From Serratia marcescens (GTDB taxonomy: Bacteria; Pseudomonadota; Gammaproteobacteria; Enterobacterales; Enterobacteriaceae): DNA of 64,000 bases. The DNA lies in assembly GCF_029846115.1 (NCBI RefSeq), contig NZ_JARVZZ010000001.1, positions 744,001 to 808,000 of the forward strand, read 5' to 3'. This document shows positions 44,316-54,382 of the stretch, piece by piece (positions within the stretch are counted from its first letter, which is position 1; every line of letters starts with the position of its first letter). Under the pieces are notes generated by a model. The model did no database searches, was not told where the DNA came from, and was given only the letters and a program-made list of their open reading frames with translations. A program made the position numbers and the translations under genes.

Positions 44316-45713
44316 ATGCAACAGCACTATCAATTTGATGCCATTGTGATTGGCTCGGGCCCTGGTGGTGAAGGTGCCGCCATGGGGCTGGTGAAACAGG
44401 GTGCCCGCGTGGCCGTTATCGAACGGTACAACAACGTAGGCGGCGGATGTACCCACTGGGGCACCATCCCTTCCAAAGCCCTCCGCCACGCCGTCAGCCG
44501 CATTATCGAATTCAACCAGAACCCGCTTTACAACAACTCGCGCACACTCAGCGCGACCTTCCCTGACATTTTACGCCACGCCGATAACGTCATCAGCCAG
44601 CAGACCCGCATGCGCCAAGGCTTCTATGAGCGGAACCAGTGCAAACTGTTCGCCGGCGACGCGCGCTTCATCGACGCCAACACCGTTAGCGTCAGCTATA
44701 TGGACGGCACCCAGGACACCATCCGCGCCGACCACATCGTGATCGCCTGCGGCTCGCGCCCTTACCATCCGGCCAGCGTCGATTTCAATCACCCGCGCAT
44801 CTACGACAGCGACTCCATTCTCGAGCTGAGTCATGAACCGCGCCACGTGATCATTTACGGCGCCGGGGTGATCGGCTGCGAGTATGCGTCTATCTTCCGC
44901 GGCCTGAACGTCAAGGTGGATCTGATCAACACCCGCGATCGCCTGCTGGCGTTCCTCGATCAGGAGATGTCGGATTCGCTCTCTTACCACTTCTGGAACA
45001 ACGGCGTGGTGATCCGCCACAACGAGGAGTTCGAGAAGATTGAAGGCACCGAAGACGGCGTGATCGTGCACCTGAAGTCCGGCAAGAAGGTGAAAGCGGA
45101 CTGCCTGCTGTACGCCAACGGCCGTACCGGCAACACCGACTCGCTGGGCTTGGAAAACGTCGGCCTGGAATCGGACAGCCGCGGGCTGCTGAAGGTGAAC
45201 AGCATGTACCAAACCGCGCTGTCGCACATCTACGCGGTCGGTGACGTGATCGGCTATCCGAGCCTGGCTTCCGCCGCCTACGATCAGGGTCGCATCGCCG
45301 CGCAGGCGATTGCTTCCGGCGAAGCCAGCGGTCACTTAATCGAAGATATCCCGACCGGCATCTACACCATTCCGGAAATCAGCTCCGTCGGCAAAACCGA
45401 GCAGGAACTGACGGCGATGAAGGTGCCGTATGAAGTGGGCCGCGCCCAGTTCAAACATCTGGCGCGTGCGCAGATCGCCGGGATGAACGTCGGCAGCCTG
45501 AAGATCCTGTTCCATCGCGACACCCTGCAGATCCTCGGGATCCACTGCTTCGGCGAGCGTGCGGCGGAGATCATCCACATCGGCCAGGCGATCATGGAAC
45601 AGAAAGGTGAAGGCAATACTATCGAGTATTTCGTTAATACGACCTTCAACTATCCGACCATGGCCGAAGCCTACCGGGTGGCGGCGCTTAACGGCTTAAA
45701 CCGCCTGTTTTAA
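44316..45713 (+). CDS. sthA: Soluble pyridine nucleotide transhydrogenase
   Basis: 465-residue FAD enzyme that reoxidises NADPH with NAD+. The FAD motif [11 protein letters not shown] (about 12-22) and [17 protein letters not shown] (only one cysteine of the usual redox pair, characteristic of SthA) are visible. A second Rossmann motif is [13 protein letters not shown], and the interface ends in [16 protein letters not shown]. The start at 44316 matches E. coli. Its last 18 bp overlap the 3' end of oxyR on the other strand. Confidence 0.95.
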   Translation: MQQHYQFDAIVIGSGPGGEGAAMGLVKQGARVAVIERYNNVGGGCTHWGTIPSKALRHAVSRIIEFNQNPLYNNSRTLSATFPDILRHADNVISQQTRMRQGFYERNQCKLFAGDARFIDANTVSVSYMDGTQDTIRADHIVIACGSRPYHPASVDFNHPRIYDSDSILELSHEPRHVIIYGAGVIGCEYASIFRGLNVKVDLINTRDRLLAFLDQEMSDSLSYHFWNNGVVIRHNEEFEKIEGTEDGVIVHLKSGKKVKADCLLYANGRTGNTDSLGLENVGLESDSRGLLKVNSMYQTALSHIYAVGDVIGYPSLASAAYDQGRIAAQAIASGEASGHLIEDIPTGIYTIPEISSVGKTEQELTAMKVPYEVGRAQFKHLARAQIAGMNVGSLKILFHRDTLQILGIHCFGERAAEIIHIGQAIMEQKGEGNTIEYFVNTTFNYPTMAEAYRVAALNGLNRLF

Positions 45714-46613
45714 CGCGTTGTCGATGTAACCCTGCATGTGCTCGCGGATCGCTTCGGCCAACTGTTCATAACGGCTGCGCAGTGGGGAACCGGGGCGATA
45801 CACCAACGCGATGGTGCGCTTCGGCTCCGGCTTGTAGCAATCCAGATAGCAGACGCCGTCGCGTTCGCGCTGCGGCGGCACCGCCAGTGACGGCAGCAGG
45901 GTAATGCCGCTGCCGGCCGCGACCATATTGCGCAGCGTTTCCAGACTGGTGGCGCGGAAGTGAGTATCTTCGTCCGCGCCCGCCTGGAAGCAGAAGCCCA
46001 TCGCCTGATCGCGCAGACAGTGGCCATCCTCCAGCATCAGCAGCTTCTCTCCCGCCAAATCCGGCATCGCCACGCGCTCGCGCTGCGCCCACGGGTGATC
46101 GGAATACACCGCCAGCTTCATCGGTTCATCGAACAAAGGCACTTCGATAAATGCCTCGGTTTCTTTCACCAGCGCCAGAATGGCGCAGTCCAGTTTGCCG
46201 CTGTCGAGTTGCGCCAGCAGTTGCTGGGTTTGCGCTTCGTGCAGGTACATTTCCAGTTTCGGGAAGGTTTTGTGCAGCGTCGGGATGATCTGCGGCAGCA
46301 GATAAGGCCCCACGGTCGGGATCAGGCCGATGTGCAGCGGCCCGGACATGGCTTCGCCCTGCTGGCTGGCCATCTCCTTCAATACTTTCACTTCGCGCAG
46401 CACGGTACGCGCCTGCTCCACCAGCAGCAGACCCGCCTGGGTGAACAGCACCTTGCGGCTGGTGCGCTCGAGCAGCATGACGCCCAACTCGTCTTCCAGC
46501 TTGCGGATCTGCCCGCTCAGCGTGGGCTGGCTCACATGGCATGAATCGGCCGCACGGCGGAAGTGCCGGTGCTCGGCCAAGGCGACCAGATACTCTAAAT
46601 CACGAATATTCAT
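45696..46613 (-). CDS. oxyR: Peroxide-sensing LysR regulator OxyR
   Basis: 305 residues. The N-terminal HTH ([40 protein letters not shown], landmark) precedes a regulatory domain with the redox cysteines in [12 protein letters not shown] (the C199/C208 equivalents, 9 apart). Oxidation to a disulfide activates peroxide-defence genes. ATG at 46613 is the family start. It is divergent from the peroxiredoxin-glutaredoxin gene, with a full OxyR site between them, so autorepression and activation of the neighbour are likely. Confidence 0.96.
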   Translation of the reverse strand: MNIRDLEYLVALAEHRHFRRAADSCHVSQPTLSGQIRKLEDELGVMLLERTSRKVLFTQAGLLLVEQARTVLREVKVLKEMASQQGEAMSGPLHIGLIPTVGPYLLPQIIPTLHKTFPKLEMYLHEAQTQQLLAQLDSGKLDCAILALVKETEAFIEVPLFDEPMKLAVYSDHPWAQRERVAMPDLAGEKLLMLEDGHCLRDQAMGFCFQAGADEDTHFRATSLETLRNMVAAGSGITLLPSLAVPPQRERDGVCYLDCYKPEPKRTIALVYRPGSPLRSRYEQLAEAIREHMQGYIDNALKQAV

Positions 46614-46632
46614 TGTTTCCCTCCATTCCATG

Positions 46633-46669
46633 ATAGCTCATGGCGATAGATAAGATAGCAATGAGCGAT
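46633..46669. promoter_or_regulatory. OxyR binding site in the oxyR-peroxiredoxin intergenic region
   Basis: ATAG-N7-CGAT-N7-ATAG-N7-CGAT over 37 bp. The four elements sit at exact 11-bp steps of the OxyR consensus ATAG-N7-CTAT-N7-ATAG-N7-CTAT, with CTAT changed to CGAT twice. It starts 20 bp upstream of oxyR and lies about 95 bp from the divergent gene. Confidence 0.75.
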
Positions 46670-46764
46670 TAGATCTATCAAGCCCCAGCGACAATAATGT
46701 GTCCCAACGAAGCGATATCGCGCTAAATGCTAAAAATTACTTTTCCTAATTAAGGGGTTAATCA

Positions 46765-47496
46765 ATGTTTACCAGTCAAGAAGGCAAGAAAGTTCCTCAG
46801 GTTACTTTCCACACCCGTCAGGGCGACCAATGGATTGATGTGACCACTGATGACCTGTTCAAAAACAAAACCGTTATCGTGTTCTCGTTGCCGGGCGCGT
46901 TTACGCCAACCTGTTCTTCGAGCCATCTGCCGCGCTACAACGAGCTGTCCAGCGTATTCAAGCAGCACGGCGTCGACGGCATTCTGTGCGTCTCGGTGAA
47001 CGACACCTTCGTGATGAACGCCTGGAAGGCCGATCAGCATGCGGAAAACATCACCTTCGTGCCGGACGGCAACGGTGAATTCACCAAAGGCATGAACATG
47101 CTGGTCGAGAAAGCGGATCTGGGCTTTGGCCCACGTTCATGGCGCTACTCGATGCTGGTGCGCGACGGCGTGGTCGAGAAAATGTTCGTCGAGCCGAACA
47201 AGCCGGGCGACCCGTTTGAAGTGTCCGACGCCGACACCATGCTGAAATACCTGGCGCCGGAATTCAAAGTGCAGGAATCGGTCTCCCTGTTCACCAAGCC
47301 GGGCTGCCCATTCTGCGCCAAAGCCAAGCAGATGCTGCAAGAGCGCGGCATTCAGTATGAAGAGATCGTACTGGGCAAAGACGCCACCACCGTCAGCCTG
47401 CGCGCCGTCAGCGGCCGCGCCACGGTGCCGCAAGTGTTCATCGGCGGCCGTCACATCGGTGGCAGCGACGATCTGGAAACTTTCCTGTCAGCTTAA
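46765..47496 (+). CDS. Hybrid peroxiredoxin-glutaredoxin (PGdx)
   Basis: 243 residues with two fused domains. Residues 1-165 are a Prx5-type peroxiredoxin with the peroxidatic Cys in [14 protein letters not shown]. Residues 172-243 are a glutaredoxin with active site [11 protein letters not shown] and the glutathione-binding segment [19 protein letters not shown]. Such hybrids, known from Haemophilus and other gamma-proteobacteria, reduce peroxides directly with glutathione. Its divergent neighbour oxyR and the shared OxyR site imply peroxide induction. A strong terminator follows at 47526. Confidence 0.95.
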   Translation: MFTSQEGKKVPQVTFHTRQGDQWIDVTTDDLFKNKTVIVFSLPGAFTPTCSSSHLPRYNELSSVFKQHGVDGILCVSVNDTFVMNAWKADQHAENITFVPDGNGEFTKGMNMLVEKADLGFGPRSWRYSMLVRDGVVEKMFVEPNKPGDPFEVSDADTMLKYLAPEFKVQESVSLFTKPGCPFCAKAKQMLQERGIQYEEIVLGKDATTVSLRAVSGRATVPQVFIGGRHIGGSDDLETFLSA

Positions 47497-47525
47497 TAAG
47501 TAATAACAAAGCCAACGTGAACTTT

Positions 47526-47552
47526 GGCGGGCTACGGCCCGCCCTTTTTTTA
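47526..47552 (+). terminator. Terminator after the PGdx gene
   Basis: GGCGGGC-TACG-GCCCGCC (47526-47543) is followed by CTTTTTTT. It lies only 17 bp before the next coding sequence, so the flavoprotein gene downstream may rely on read-through or its own promoter. Confidence 0.88.
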
Positions 47553-47568
47553 CCTTTCAGGAGCGGAT

Positions 47569-49017
47569 ATGAAACTGTTGAACGTTGATGTCGCGGTCAT
47601 CGGCGGCGGCACCGCAGGGCTCGGCGCCTATCGCGCGGCCAAACTGTCTACCCCCAGCGTGGTGATGATCGAAGGCGGGCCTTACGGCACCACCTGCGCG
47701 CGCGTTGGCTGTATGCCATCCAAGTTGCTGATCGCCGCTGCCGAAGCGGTGCATCAAATCGAACGCGCGCCGGGCTTTGGCGTGCACCCAACCGGTAAAA
47801 CCCGCATCGACGGGCGCGAAATGATGGCGCGCGTCAAGCGCGAACGCGATCGCTTCGTCGGCTTCGTGCTGGAAGGCGTGGACGAGATCCCGGCCGGCGA
47901 CAAAATTCAGGGCTATGCCCGGTTTATCGACGACAACACGCTGCAGGTCGATGAGCATACGCGCATCGTGGCGCAGCGCATCGTGATCGCCACCGGTTCT
48001 CGCCCCAGCTGGCCGGCGCCGTGGAACGAACTGGGCGATCGTCTGATCGTCAACGACGATCTGTTCAATTGGGATGATTTGCCACAGTCCGTCGCGGTAT
48101 TCGGCCCCGGCGTCATCGGGCTGGAGCTGGGGCAAGCGCTGCACCGCCTCGGCGTCGACACCAAGGTCTTCGGCATCGGCGGCGCGGTTGGGCCGCTGAC
48201 CGACAGCGCCGTGCGCGATTACGCCGCCAAAGCGCTGGGGGAAGAGTTCTACCTCGACGCCGACGTGAAGGTAGAGATGATGCAGCGCGAAGGCGACAAG
48301 GTGTTTATCCGCTATCAGGATTTGCAGGGCCAACCGCAGGAGATCCTGGTGGACTACGTGCTGGCCGCCACCGGCCGCCGCCCCAACGTCGATCGGCTGG
48401 GTCTCGACAACACCGGCCTGCAGCTCGACGCCCGAGGCGTGCCGCTGGCCGACCGCCTGACGATGCAAACCAGCGTGCCGCATATTTTCATCGCCGGCGA
48501 CGCCAGCAACCAGCTGCCGCTGCTGCATGAGGCCAGCGATCAGGCGCGCATCGCCGGCGCCAACGCCGGCAGCTTCCCAGAGATCAATCCGGGCCTGCGC
48601 CGCAGCGCGATTTCGGTGGTGTTCTCCGATCCGCAGATCGCCATGGTCGGCTCAACCTTCCGCGAGCTGAGCGAGAAGTTCAGCGCCTGCGGCTGCTTTG
48701 AAGTGGGCAACGTCTCGTTTGAGAATCAGGGCCGCTCGCGGGTGATGCTGCGCAACAAGGGCATTCTGCACGTCTACGGCGAGCAAGGCACTGGCCGTTT
48801 CCTCGGCGCGGAAATGATCGGCCCAGACGCCGAGCACATCGCACACCTGCTGGCCTGGGCGCACCAGCAGCAGATGACCGTCGATCAGATGCTGGACATG
48901 CCGTTCTATCACCCGGTGATTGAAGAAGGCTTGCGCACCGCGCTGCGCGATCTGCAGGCGAAGCTCAAACTCGGCGTGACCGAAATCGAGCGCTGCCAGC
49001 GCTGTCCGGGCGAATAA
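47569..49017 (+). CDS. Dihydrolipoyl dehydrogenase-like flavoprotein disulfide reductase
   Basis: 482 residues, class I pyridine nucleotide-disulfide oxidoreductase. FAD motif VAVIGGGTAGLGAYRAA (about 8-24), redox cysteines in TTCARVGCMPSK (C-x4-C), second dinucleotide fold VAVFGPGVIGLELGQAL, and C-terminal His-Glu dyad in FYHPVIEEGL. It is not the PDH-complex Lpd by context. Its place after PGdx suggests a thiol-recycling or oxidative-stress role, but the substrate is unknown. AGGAG lies 6 nt before the ATG at 47569. Confidence 0.85.
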   Translation: MKLLNVDVAVIGGGTAGLGAYRAAKLSTPSVVMIEGGPYGTTCARVGCMPSKLLIAAAEAVHQIERAPGFGVHPTGKTRIDGREMMARVKRERDRFVGFVLEGVDEIPAGDKIQGYARFIDDNTLQVDEHTRIVAQRIVIATGSRPSWPAPWNELGDRLIVNDDLFNWDDLPQSVAVFGPGVIGLELGQALHRLGVDTKVFGIGGAVGPLTDSAVRDYAAKALGEEFYLDADVKVEMMQREGDKVFIRYQDLQGQPQEILVDYVLAATGRRPNVDRLGLDNTGLQLDARGVPLADRLTMQTSVPHIFIAGDASNQLPLLHEASDQARIAGANAGSFPEINPGLRRSAISVVFSDPQIAMVGSTFRELSEKFSACGCFEVGNVSFENQGRSRVMLRNKGILHVYGEQGTGRFLGAEMIGPDAEHIAHLLAWAHQQQMTVDQMLDMPFYHPVIEEGLRTALRDLQAKLKLGVTEIERCQRCPGE

Positions 49018-49040
49018 CCTCTCATTCTCCGTTCAACCCC

Positions 49041-49066
49041 ACCGGGCCTTCAGGCCCGGTTTTTTG
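49041..49066 (+). terminator. Terminator after the flavoprotein gene
   Basis: ACCGGGCC-TTCA-GGCCCGGT followed by TTTTT, a strong Rho-independent signal. Confidence 0.93.
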
Positions 49067-49144
49067 CGCAGCACTTTCCACATTTTCCTTCCTCCTCTTG
49101 CCTCACGGCCCTTCTGCGCTCATTTTTTATGCTTCGACATTGAA

Positions 49145-49166
49145 ATGATACCAATAATGATACCAA
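49145..49166. promoter_or_regulatory. Tandem direct repeat upstream of the HicB-like gene
   Basis: ATGATACCAA occurs at 49145-49154 and again at 49157-49166, a 12-bp period. Ribbon-helix-helix proteins such as HicB often bind short spaced repeats at their own promoter, so this is a candidate autoregulatory operator about 33 bp before the start. Confidence 0.5.
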
Positions 49167-49198
49167 AATGAAGGAAGGAGCCAGAATGGAGGAAGAAC

Positions 49199-49525
49199 AT
49201 GGAAAAGCATGAGCACTATACCTATCGCATCACCTGGTCAGCGGAAGATCGTGAATATGTCGGGCTGTGCGCCGAATTCCCCTCGCTGTCCTGGCTGGCC
49301 GCCACGCGTACCGGCGCACTGGAGGGTATCGAAAAAGTGGTGAGCGAAACAATCGCCGACATGCTGGCGCAAGGCGAAACGCCCCCGCAGGCGCTGGCGG
49401 AAAAAAACTTCAGCGGAAAACTGGTGTTGCGCATGACGCCGGAACAGCATCGGCGGCTGGCGATCGGCGCGATGGAGGAAGGCGTGAGCCTGAACCGTTA
49501 TCTGTGCGCACGCCTGGCGGGGTAA
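49199..49525 (+). CDS. HicB family antitoxin-like protein, solitary
   Basis: 108 residues. The N-terminal HicB partial-RNase-H-like domain (YTYRITWSAEDREYVGLCAEFPSLSWLAATRTGALEGI region, residues 7-70) is followed by a C-terminal ribbon-helix-helix DNA-binding tail (LVLRMTPEQHRRLAIGAMEEGVSLNRYLCARL region, residues 75-107). HicB normally neutralises the HicA mRNase. No hicA-like ORF is present on either side or strand, so this is an orphan antitoxin or a stand-alone regulator. Confidence 0.85.
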   Translation: MEKHEHYTYRITWSAEDREYVGLCAEFPSLSWLAATRTGALEGIEKVVSETIADMLAQGETPPQALAEKNFSGKLVLRMTPEQHRRLAIGAMEEGVSLNRYLCARLAG

Positions 49526-49530
49526 AGGTT

Positions 49531-49555
49531 CAAGGGCGGCGCCGGGCCGCCCTTG
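49531..49555 (-). terminator. Hairpin between the HicB-like gene and argH
   Basis: CAAGGGCGGC-GCCGG-GCCGCCCTTG, perfect 10-bp arms between two convergent genes. There is no clear T-tract, but the position fits transcription termination for argH. Confidence 0.6.
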
Positions 49556-49561
49556 ACGTCG

Positions 49562-50935
49562 TCAGGCCAAACGCTGTTTCGCTGCGGCGATTGCCGCGGC
49601 CACTTGCTGCGGCGCGACGCCGCCTTTGGCCGCACGCTTGTCCAGGCAGGATTGCAACGCCAGGATCGGGTAAACATCGTCGCCGATCGTCGCACTGAAC
49701 TGCTGCAAATCCGCCAGCGGCAGCGCTTCCAGCGGTTTGCCCTGGCGAATGGCTTCTACCACCGCCTCACCGACGATATGGTGCGCTTCACGGAACGGCA
49801 CGCCTTTGGCGACCAGGTAATCCGCCAGCTCGGTGGCGTTGGCATAGCCCTGCTCCGCCGCTTCCTGGCAGCGCGGGCGTTTCACCTGAATGCCGTCCAG
49901 CACCAGCGCCGCCATCTGCAGGCAGTCCATCCAGGTGTCGAGCGCGTCGAACAGCCCTTCTTTGTCTTCCTGCATGTCTTTGTTATACGCCAGCGGCAGG
50001 CCTTTCAGCGTCATCATCATGCCGGTCAGCGCGCCCTGTACGCGGCCGCATTTGCCGCGGATCAGCTCCAGCGCGTCCGGGTTTTTCTTCTGCGGCATCA
50101 GCGAAGAGCCGGAGGTCACACGGTCGGACAGCTCGACAAACGCCGCTTCGCCGCTGTTGAAGAAGATCAGATCTTCGGCAAAGCGCGACAGGTGCACCAT
50201 GCTGATGGCGGCGTTGGACAGCAGCTCCAGCACGTGATCGCGATCGGATACGCTGTCCAGGCTGTTGCGGGTCGCCGAGGCGAAGCCCAGCCAGCCGGCC
50301 AGCTGCTCGCGATCGATAGGATAAGCGGTGCCGGCCAGCGCGCCGCTGCCCAGCGGGCTGACGTCCAGCCGCTTCAGGGTATCCTGCAGACGGCTCTCAT
50401 CGCGCGCCAGCATCTCGACATAGGCCAGGCACCAGTGCGCGAAAGTCACCGGCTGCGCGCGTTGCAGGTGGGTATACCCCGGCATCACCGCATCCTGGTT
50501 GGCTTCGGCGGTTTCCACCAGCGCCTGCTGCAGCTGGACGATTGCCTGATGCAGATCGCCGATCTGCTGTTTGCACCACAGCTTCAGATCGGTCGCGACC
50601 TGATCGTTGCGGCTGCGGCCGGTGTGCAGCTTCTTGCCCAAATCGCCGACCTTCTCGATCAGCTTCTGCTCCACCCAGCTGTGGATGTCTTCGGCATCGC
50701 TTTGGACGATCGCCAAAGGATCGGCCTGAACTTCCGCCAGTAGCGCATTCAGCGCCTGTTCCAGCTGCTGTTGCTCCGTTGCCGTCAACACGTTAACGGT
50801 CACCAGCGCTTTAGACCAGGCCACCGAGCCCTCGATATCCTGCTCCGCCAGGCGATAATCGAACCGCAGCGAATCGTTAAGTTGCTTGAACCGCTGATCC
50901 GCCGCCTGAGTGAACCGTCCGCCCCAAAGTGCCAT
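49562..50935 (-). CDS. argH: Argininosuccinate lyase
   Basis: 457 residues of the fumarase/aspartase superfamily. It splits argininosuccinate to arginine and fumarate. The signature [20 protein letters not shown] (about 278-297) with the catalytic serine loop is complete, and MALWGGRF is the canonical start. It is the last gene of argCBGH, but it is separated from argG by 192 bp holding a terminator-like palindrome and an ERIC repeat. Confidence 0.97.
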   Translation of the reverse strand: MALWGGRFTQAADQRFKQLNDSLRFDYRLAEQDIEGSVAWSKALVTVNVLTATEQQQLEQALNALLAEVQADPLAIVQSDAEDIHSWVEQKLIEKVGDLGKKLHTGRSRNDQVATDLKLWCKQQIGDLHQAIVQLQQALVETAEANQDAVMPGYTHLQRAQPVTFAHWCLAYVEMLARDESRLQDTLKRLDVSPLGSGALAGTAYPIDREQLAGWLGFASATRNSLDSVSDRDHVLELLSNAAISMVHLSRFAEDLIFFNSGEAAFVELSDRVTSGSSLMPQKKNPDALELIRGKCGRVQGALTGMMMTLKGLPLAYNKDMQEDKEGLFDALDTWMDCLQMAALVLDGIQVKRPRCQEAAEQGYANATELADYLVAKGVPFREAHHIVGEAVVEAIRQGKPLEALPLADLQQFSATIGDDVYPILALQSCLDKRAAKGGVAPQQVAAAIAAAKQRLA

Positions 50936-50949
50936 ACCTTACTCCTGTC

Positions 50950-51073
50950 CCCGTCATACTTCGAGCCGCAGGTGTGTTGGCTGCGAGCGCTCACCCGAAT
51001 CACTTACCGATGTAAGCTCATCGGGACTCTCGCCCTTGCCGCCTTCCTGCAACTCGAATTATTTAGGGTATGA
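50950..51073. repeat. ERIC element between argG and argH
   Basis: About 124 bp. The conserved central core CGCTCACCCGAATCACTTAC is followed by ATGTAAGCTCATCGGGA, matching the ERIC primer sites (ERIC2 and ERIC1R reverse complements) with a few changes. The ends GTCATACTTCGAG and TCGAATTATTTAGGGTATGA are the characteristic imperfect termini. ERICs are non-coding, miniature-element-like repeats transcribed as part of operons, where they can fold and affect mRNA processing. Confidence 0.88.
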
Positions 51074-51083
51074 ATTTTATACG

Positions 51084-51106
51084 AAAAGGCGCAGCATGCT
51101 GCGCCC
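51084..51106 (-). terminator. Terminator-like palindrome after argG
   Basis: GGCGCAGCATGCTGCGCC, a perfect 18-bp palindrome (51088-51105), followed on the minus strand by TTTTCG. It lies 22 bp after argG, inside the presumed argCBGH operon, so it is likely a partial terminator. Confidence 0.65.
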
Positions 51107-51127
51107 TTGCAGAGTCACGCCAATCGA

Positions 51128-52348
51128 TTATTTATTCTTTTTCTCGTTCAACGCGCGGATGCGTGAAGACAGAGAGAACAGACGGATAAAGCCGCCCGCG
51201 TGGCTGTGATCGTAAACTTCATCTTCGCCGAAGGTGGCGAACTCTTCGGAGTACAGGCTGTTGGCCGATTTCTTCTGGGTCGCCGTCACCTGGCCTTTGT
51301 ACAGCTGCAGCACGACTTCGCCGTTCACCTCTTCAGCCAGCGCTTCGGCGGAAGCCTGCAGCGAGCGGCGTAGCGGCGCAAACCAGCGGCCGTCGTACAC
51401 CACATAAGACATCTCCAGGCCCAGCTGCTCGCGCCATTTGAAGCTGTCGCGGTCCAGCACCAGCTGCTCGACGGCGCGCAGCGCCGCCACCATGATGGTG
51501 CCCCCCGGGGTTTCATAGCAGCCGCGGGATTTGATGCCCACCAGGCGGTTTTCCACGATGTCGATACGGCCGACGCCGTGCTTGGCGCCCAGCGCGTTCA
51601 GGGTTTCCAGGCACTGGTACGGCGACAGCGCTTTACCGTTAACCGCCACAACGCGGCCTTTCTCAACGGTGACGGTCACCTGCTCAGGCTGATCCGGCGC
51701 TTCCTGCGGATCGACGGTCCACACCCAGCAATCTTTGTTCGGCGCATTCCACGGGCTTTCCAGCACGCCGCCTTCAGTCGAGATGTGCCAGGCGTTTTCA
51801 TCGCGGCTGTAGATCTTCTCCAACGATGCGGTGGTCGGGATGTTGCGCTCTTTCAGGTAATCCAGCAGCGCTTCACGGGAACGCAGGTTCCACTCACGCC
51901 ACGGCGCCACCACTTTCAGCTGCGGCGCCAGCGCGGTGTAGGTGGTCTCGAAACGCACCTGGTCGTTGCCTTTGCCGGTCGCACCGTGGCACAGCGCGTC
52001 GGCGCCCACTTTCAGCGCCAGCTCGACCTGCGCCTTGGCGATGATCGGCCGCGCCATCGACGTGCCCAGCAGGTAGCTGCCTTCGTACAGGGCGCCGGTC
52101 TGCAGCACCGGATAAACGTAATCGCGGATAAATTCTTCACGCAGATCGACCACGTGACATTCAGAGGCACCGGACTGCAGGGCTTTTTGCTCCACGCCTT
52201 CCAGATCGCTGCGCTCCTGACCGATGTCCGCCACGAACGCCACCACTTCACAGCCGCCGTAGTTCTCTTTCAGCCATGGAATGATGGCCGAGGTATCTAG
52301 GCCGCCGGAGTACGCCAGAACGATTTTTTTGATGCCTTGGTTTTGCAT
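51128..52348 (-). CDS. argG: Argininosuccinate synthase (short-form, operon-linked)
   Basis: 406-residue ATP-dependent ligase joining citrulline and aspartate. The PP-loop [12 protein letters not shown] (about 12-23) and [13 protein letters not shown] (about 120-132) are conserved. The length and clustering with argCBH resemble the Vibrio/Gram-positive type rather than the longer, unlinked argG of E. coli. It begins 25 bp after argB. A palindrome and an ERIC follow it. Confidence 0.96.
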   Translation of the reverse strand: MQNQGIKKIVLAYSGGLDTSAIIPWLKENYGGCEVVAFVADIGQERSDLEGVEQKALQSGASECHVVDLREEFIRDYVYPVLQTGALYEGSYLLGTSMARPIIAKAQVELALKVGADALCHGATGKGNDQVRFETTYTALAPQLKVVAPWREWNLRSREALLDYLKERNIPTTASLEKIYSRDENAWHISTEGGVLESPWNAPNKDCWVWTVDPQEAPDQPEQVTVTVEKGRVVAVNGKALSPYQCLETLNALGAKHGVGRIDIVENRLVGIKSRGCYETPGGTIMVAALRAVEQLVLDRDSFKWREQLGLEMSYVVYDGRWFAPLRRSLQASAEALAEEVNGEVVLQLYKGQVTATQKKSANSLYSEEFATFGEDEVYDHSHAGGFIRLFSLSSRIRALNEKKNK

Positions 52349-52373
52349 GATCTATTCCTTTCTAATTCTAAAA

Positions 52374-53147
52374 TTAAGCGAGGATCCGGGTGCCAATCGA
52401 CACGCCGTTAAACAAAGCAGAAAGCTGATCGGCATGGCGCCAGCTGGCGATATCCACCGGGCGGCCGAGGGTGCGGGCCGCGTCGAGCGCCGCATTCACC
52501 TTCACCACCATACCATCGGTGATGATGCCTTGCGCGATCAGTTGTTCCGCTTTTTGCGCCGTCATTTCCGCAATGCGTTGCCCCTTGCCGTCGAGGATGC
52601 CGCTGACGTCCGACAGCAGGATCAGATCCGCCCCCAGCGTCGCCGCCAGCGCCGTCGCCGCCTGATCGGCGTTCACGTTCATTAACTGCCCTTCGGCAGT
52701 GATGCCGATGGAGCTGACAACCGGCAGGTAGCCAGCGCTCAGCAGGGTATTGAGCAGCGCGGGCGAACCGGGCTGCGCGTTGCCGACGTGGCCCAATGCC
52801 GGATCGAGAGGGGTCACGACCGCGCTGCCGCCATCCGCCAGGCTCAGGCCGACGGCGTTGATTTGGTGTTTAATCGCCCACGCCAGCAGCGTTTTGTTGG
52901 CGGTGCCGGCCAGCGCGCCGGTGATGATGTCGATCTGATCGGCCGGCGTGACCCGCAGGCCGTTCTTTTTCACCACCGGCAAAGCGAGCTGCTTCATCAG
53001 TTCGTCCACCACGCAGCCGCCGCCGTGCACGATCACCAGCGGACGCTGATGCTGCTGCCGGTAGCTGTCCAGCGCGGTAAACAGACGCTCCAGCGCTTCT
53101 TCACTGTCTAATAACACGCCACCTAACTTGATAATTAACGGGTTCAT
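52374..53147 (-). CDS. argB: Acetylglutamate kinase
   Basis: 257 residues, amino-acid-kinase fold. It phosphorylates N-acetylglutamate. Motifs: [11 protein letters not shown] at the start, [14 protein letters not shown] (about 39-52), [13 protein letters not shown] and [13 protein letters not shown] near the nucleotide site. It lies 20 bp after argC and 25 bp before argG. Confidence 0.96.
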   Translation of the reverse strand: MNPLIIKLGGVLLDSEEALERLFTALDSYRQQHQRPLVIVHGGGCVVDELMKQLALPVVKKNGLRVTPADQIDIITGALAGTANKTLLAWAIKHQINAVGLSLADGGSAVVTPLDPALGHVGNAQPGSPALLNTLLSAGYLPVVSSIGITAEGQLMNVNADQAATALAATLGADLILLSDVSGILDGKGQRIAEMTAQKAEQLIAQGIITDGMVVKVNAALDAARTLGRPVDIASWRHADQLSALFNGVSIGTRILA

Positions 53148-53167
53148 TGCTGTTTACTCACGCTGGT

Positions 53168-54172
53168 TTAAAGGAGTGACTGGGTTTCCGGGAAGCCGAA
53201 ACGGATATTCAGGCATTGCACCGCCTGCGCCGCCGCGCCTTTCAGCAGGTTGTCTTCCACCGCTACGGCGATCAGATGCTCGCCCTGCACCGCAAAACCG
53301 ATGTCACAGAACGGCAGCCCCACCACCGCTTTCAGCGCCGGTACACCCTGGTCGTACAACCGCACCAGCGGCTTGTCGTCATAGGCGGCATGATAGGCGG
53401 CGGCGACGTCCTGCGCGGTCACGCCGGCCTTCAGGCGGCAGGTGATGGTTTCAAGGATGCCGCGCGGGAAATTGCCCAGGTGCGGCGTAAAGATGACCGG
53501 CACACCCAGGTGCGCGGCGATCTCCGGCTGGTGCCGATGAGTGAAAATACCGTACGGCTGCAGGCTCACTTCGCAGAAGCTGGTGGTCATGCTGGCCTTG
53601 CGCCCGGCGCCGCTGACGCCGCTGGTGGCGTTAATCACCGGCCACTGGTCGAGGTTCAGCAGCTGTTTTTCGATCAACGGTTTCAGCGCCAGCTGCGCCG
53701 CCGTCGGGTAACACCCCGGCACGGCAATCAGCTGCGCCTGTTTAATCTTGTCGCTCTGCCATTCCGCCAGACCGTATACCGCCTGCTCCAGCAGGGCGCC
53801 ATGCTGATGTTCGAAACCGTAGTACTGGCTATAAAAACCGGCGTCCTGCACGCGGAAGGCGCCCGACAGATCGAACACCACGCAGCCCGCCGCCAGAAAG
53901 GCCGGTGCGATATCGTGGCTGACTTCATGGGCGGTGGCGAGGAACACCACGTCGATGCCCTGCGCCGCCTTGGCAACGTCGATCAACGGCTGCAGCGGCA
54001 GATCGACGATGCCTTTCAACTGGGGATGGAGATCGGAAAGCAACTTTCCTGCATCTGCACTTTGCGCTGAAACCGCTAAAGCGGTTATGTTCATGTGTGG
54101 GTGGCGATTCAGGTAAGCCGTGAGCTCCGCTCCGGCGTAACCGCTGGCACCAACGATCAGCGTATTCAACAT
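53168..54172 (-). CDS. argC: N-acetyl-gamma-glutamyl-phosphate reductase
   Basis: 334-residue NADPH-dependent enzyme. Rossmann motif [17 protein letters not shown] (about 4-20) and the catalytic cysteine in [13 protein letters not shown] (about residue 154). ATG at 54172 (MLNTLIVG) is the E. coli start; an ATG four codons earlier is possible. It is first in argCBGH and divergent from argE across the ARG boxes. Confidence 0.96.
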   Translation of the reverse strand: MLNTLIVGASGYAGAELTAYLNRHPHMNITALAVSAQSADAGKLLSDLHPQLKGIVDLPLQPLIDVAKAAQGIDVVFLATAHEVSHDIAPAFLAAGCVVFDLSGAFRVQDAGFYSQYYGFEHQHGALLEQAVYGLAEWQSDKIKQAQLIAVPGCYPTAAQLALKPLIEKQLLNLDQWPVINATSGVSGAGRKASMTTSFCEVSLQPYGIFTHRHQPEIAAHLGVPVIFTPHLGNFPRGILETITCRLKAGVTAQDVAAAYHAAYDDKPLVRLYDQGVPALKAVVGLPFCDIGFAVQGEHLIAVAVEDNLLKGAAAQAVQCLNIRFGFPETQSLL

Positions 54173-54318
54173 GTGGCCTTTCACCTTCTAAACTGACGTG
54201 CGGTCGCTTGCGACCCAGGTAACAGGGCTAGCCAGCGTTGTTGCGCCGTTCACCCACGGAGCCAGGCGTTGATGCTTTTATAAACATCTGGGTATCGGGT
54301 TCCCTTATGCACCGGCTT

Positions 54319-54357
54319 ACTGTATTTTTATTCAAAATAAATGCATGAATATTGATA
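54319..54357. promoter_or_regulatory. Double ARG box (ArgR operator) between argC and argE
   Basis: Two 18-bp boxes separated by 3 bp. TGTATTTTTATTCA (54321-54334) matches the TGAATWWWWATTCA core with one mismatch. TGCATGAATATTGA (54342-54355) is weaker. The spacing is that of classic ArgR hexamer operators, placed to repress both divergent arginine promoters. Confidence 0.85.
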
Positions 54358-54382
54358 CTATCCTAACCAAAGGCTGTCAACA

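Noticed and set aside
49021..49198. Hidden hicA toxin gene upstream of the HicB-like gene
   Set aside because: Fewer than 180 bp are available, the frames are interrupted, and no HicA motif is visible on either strand.
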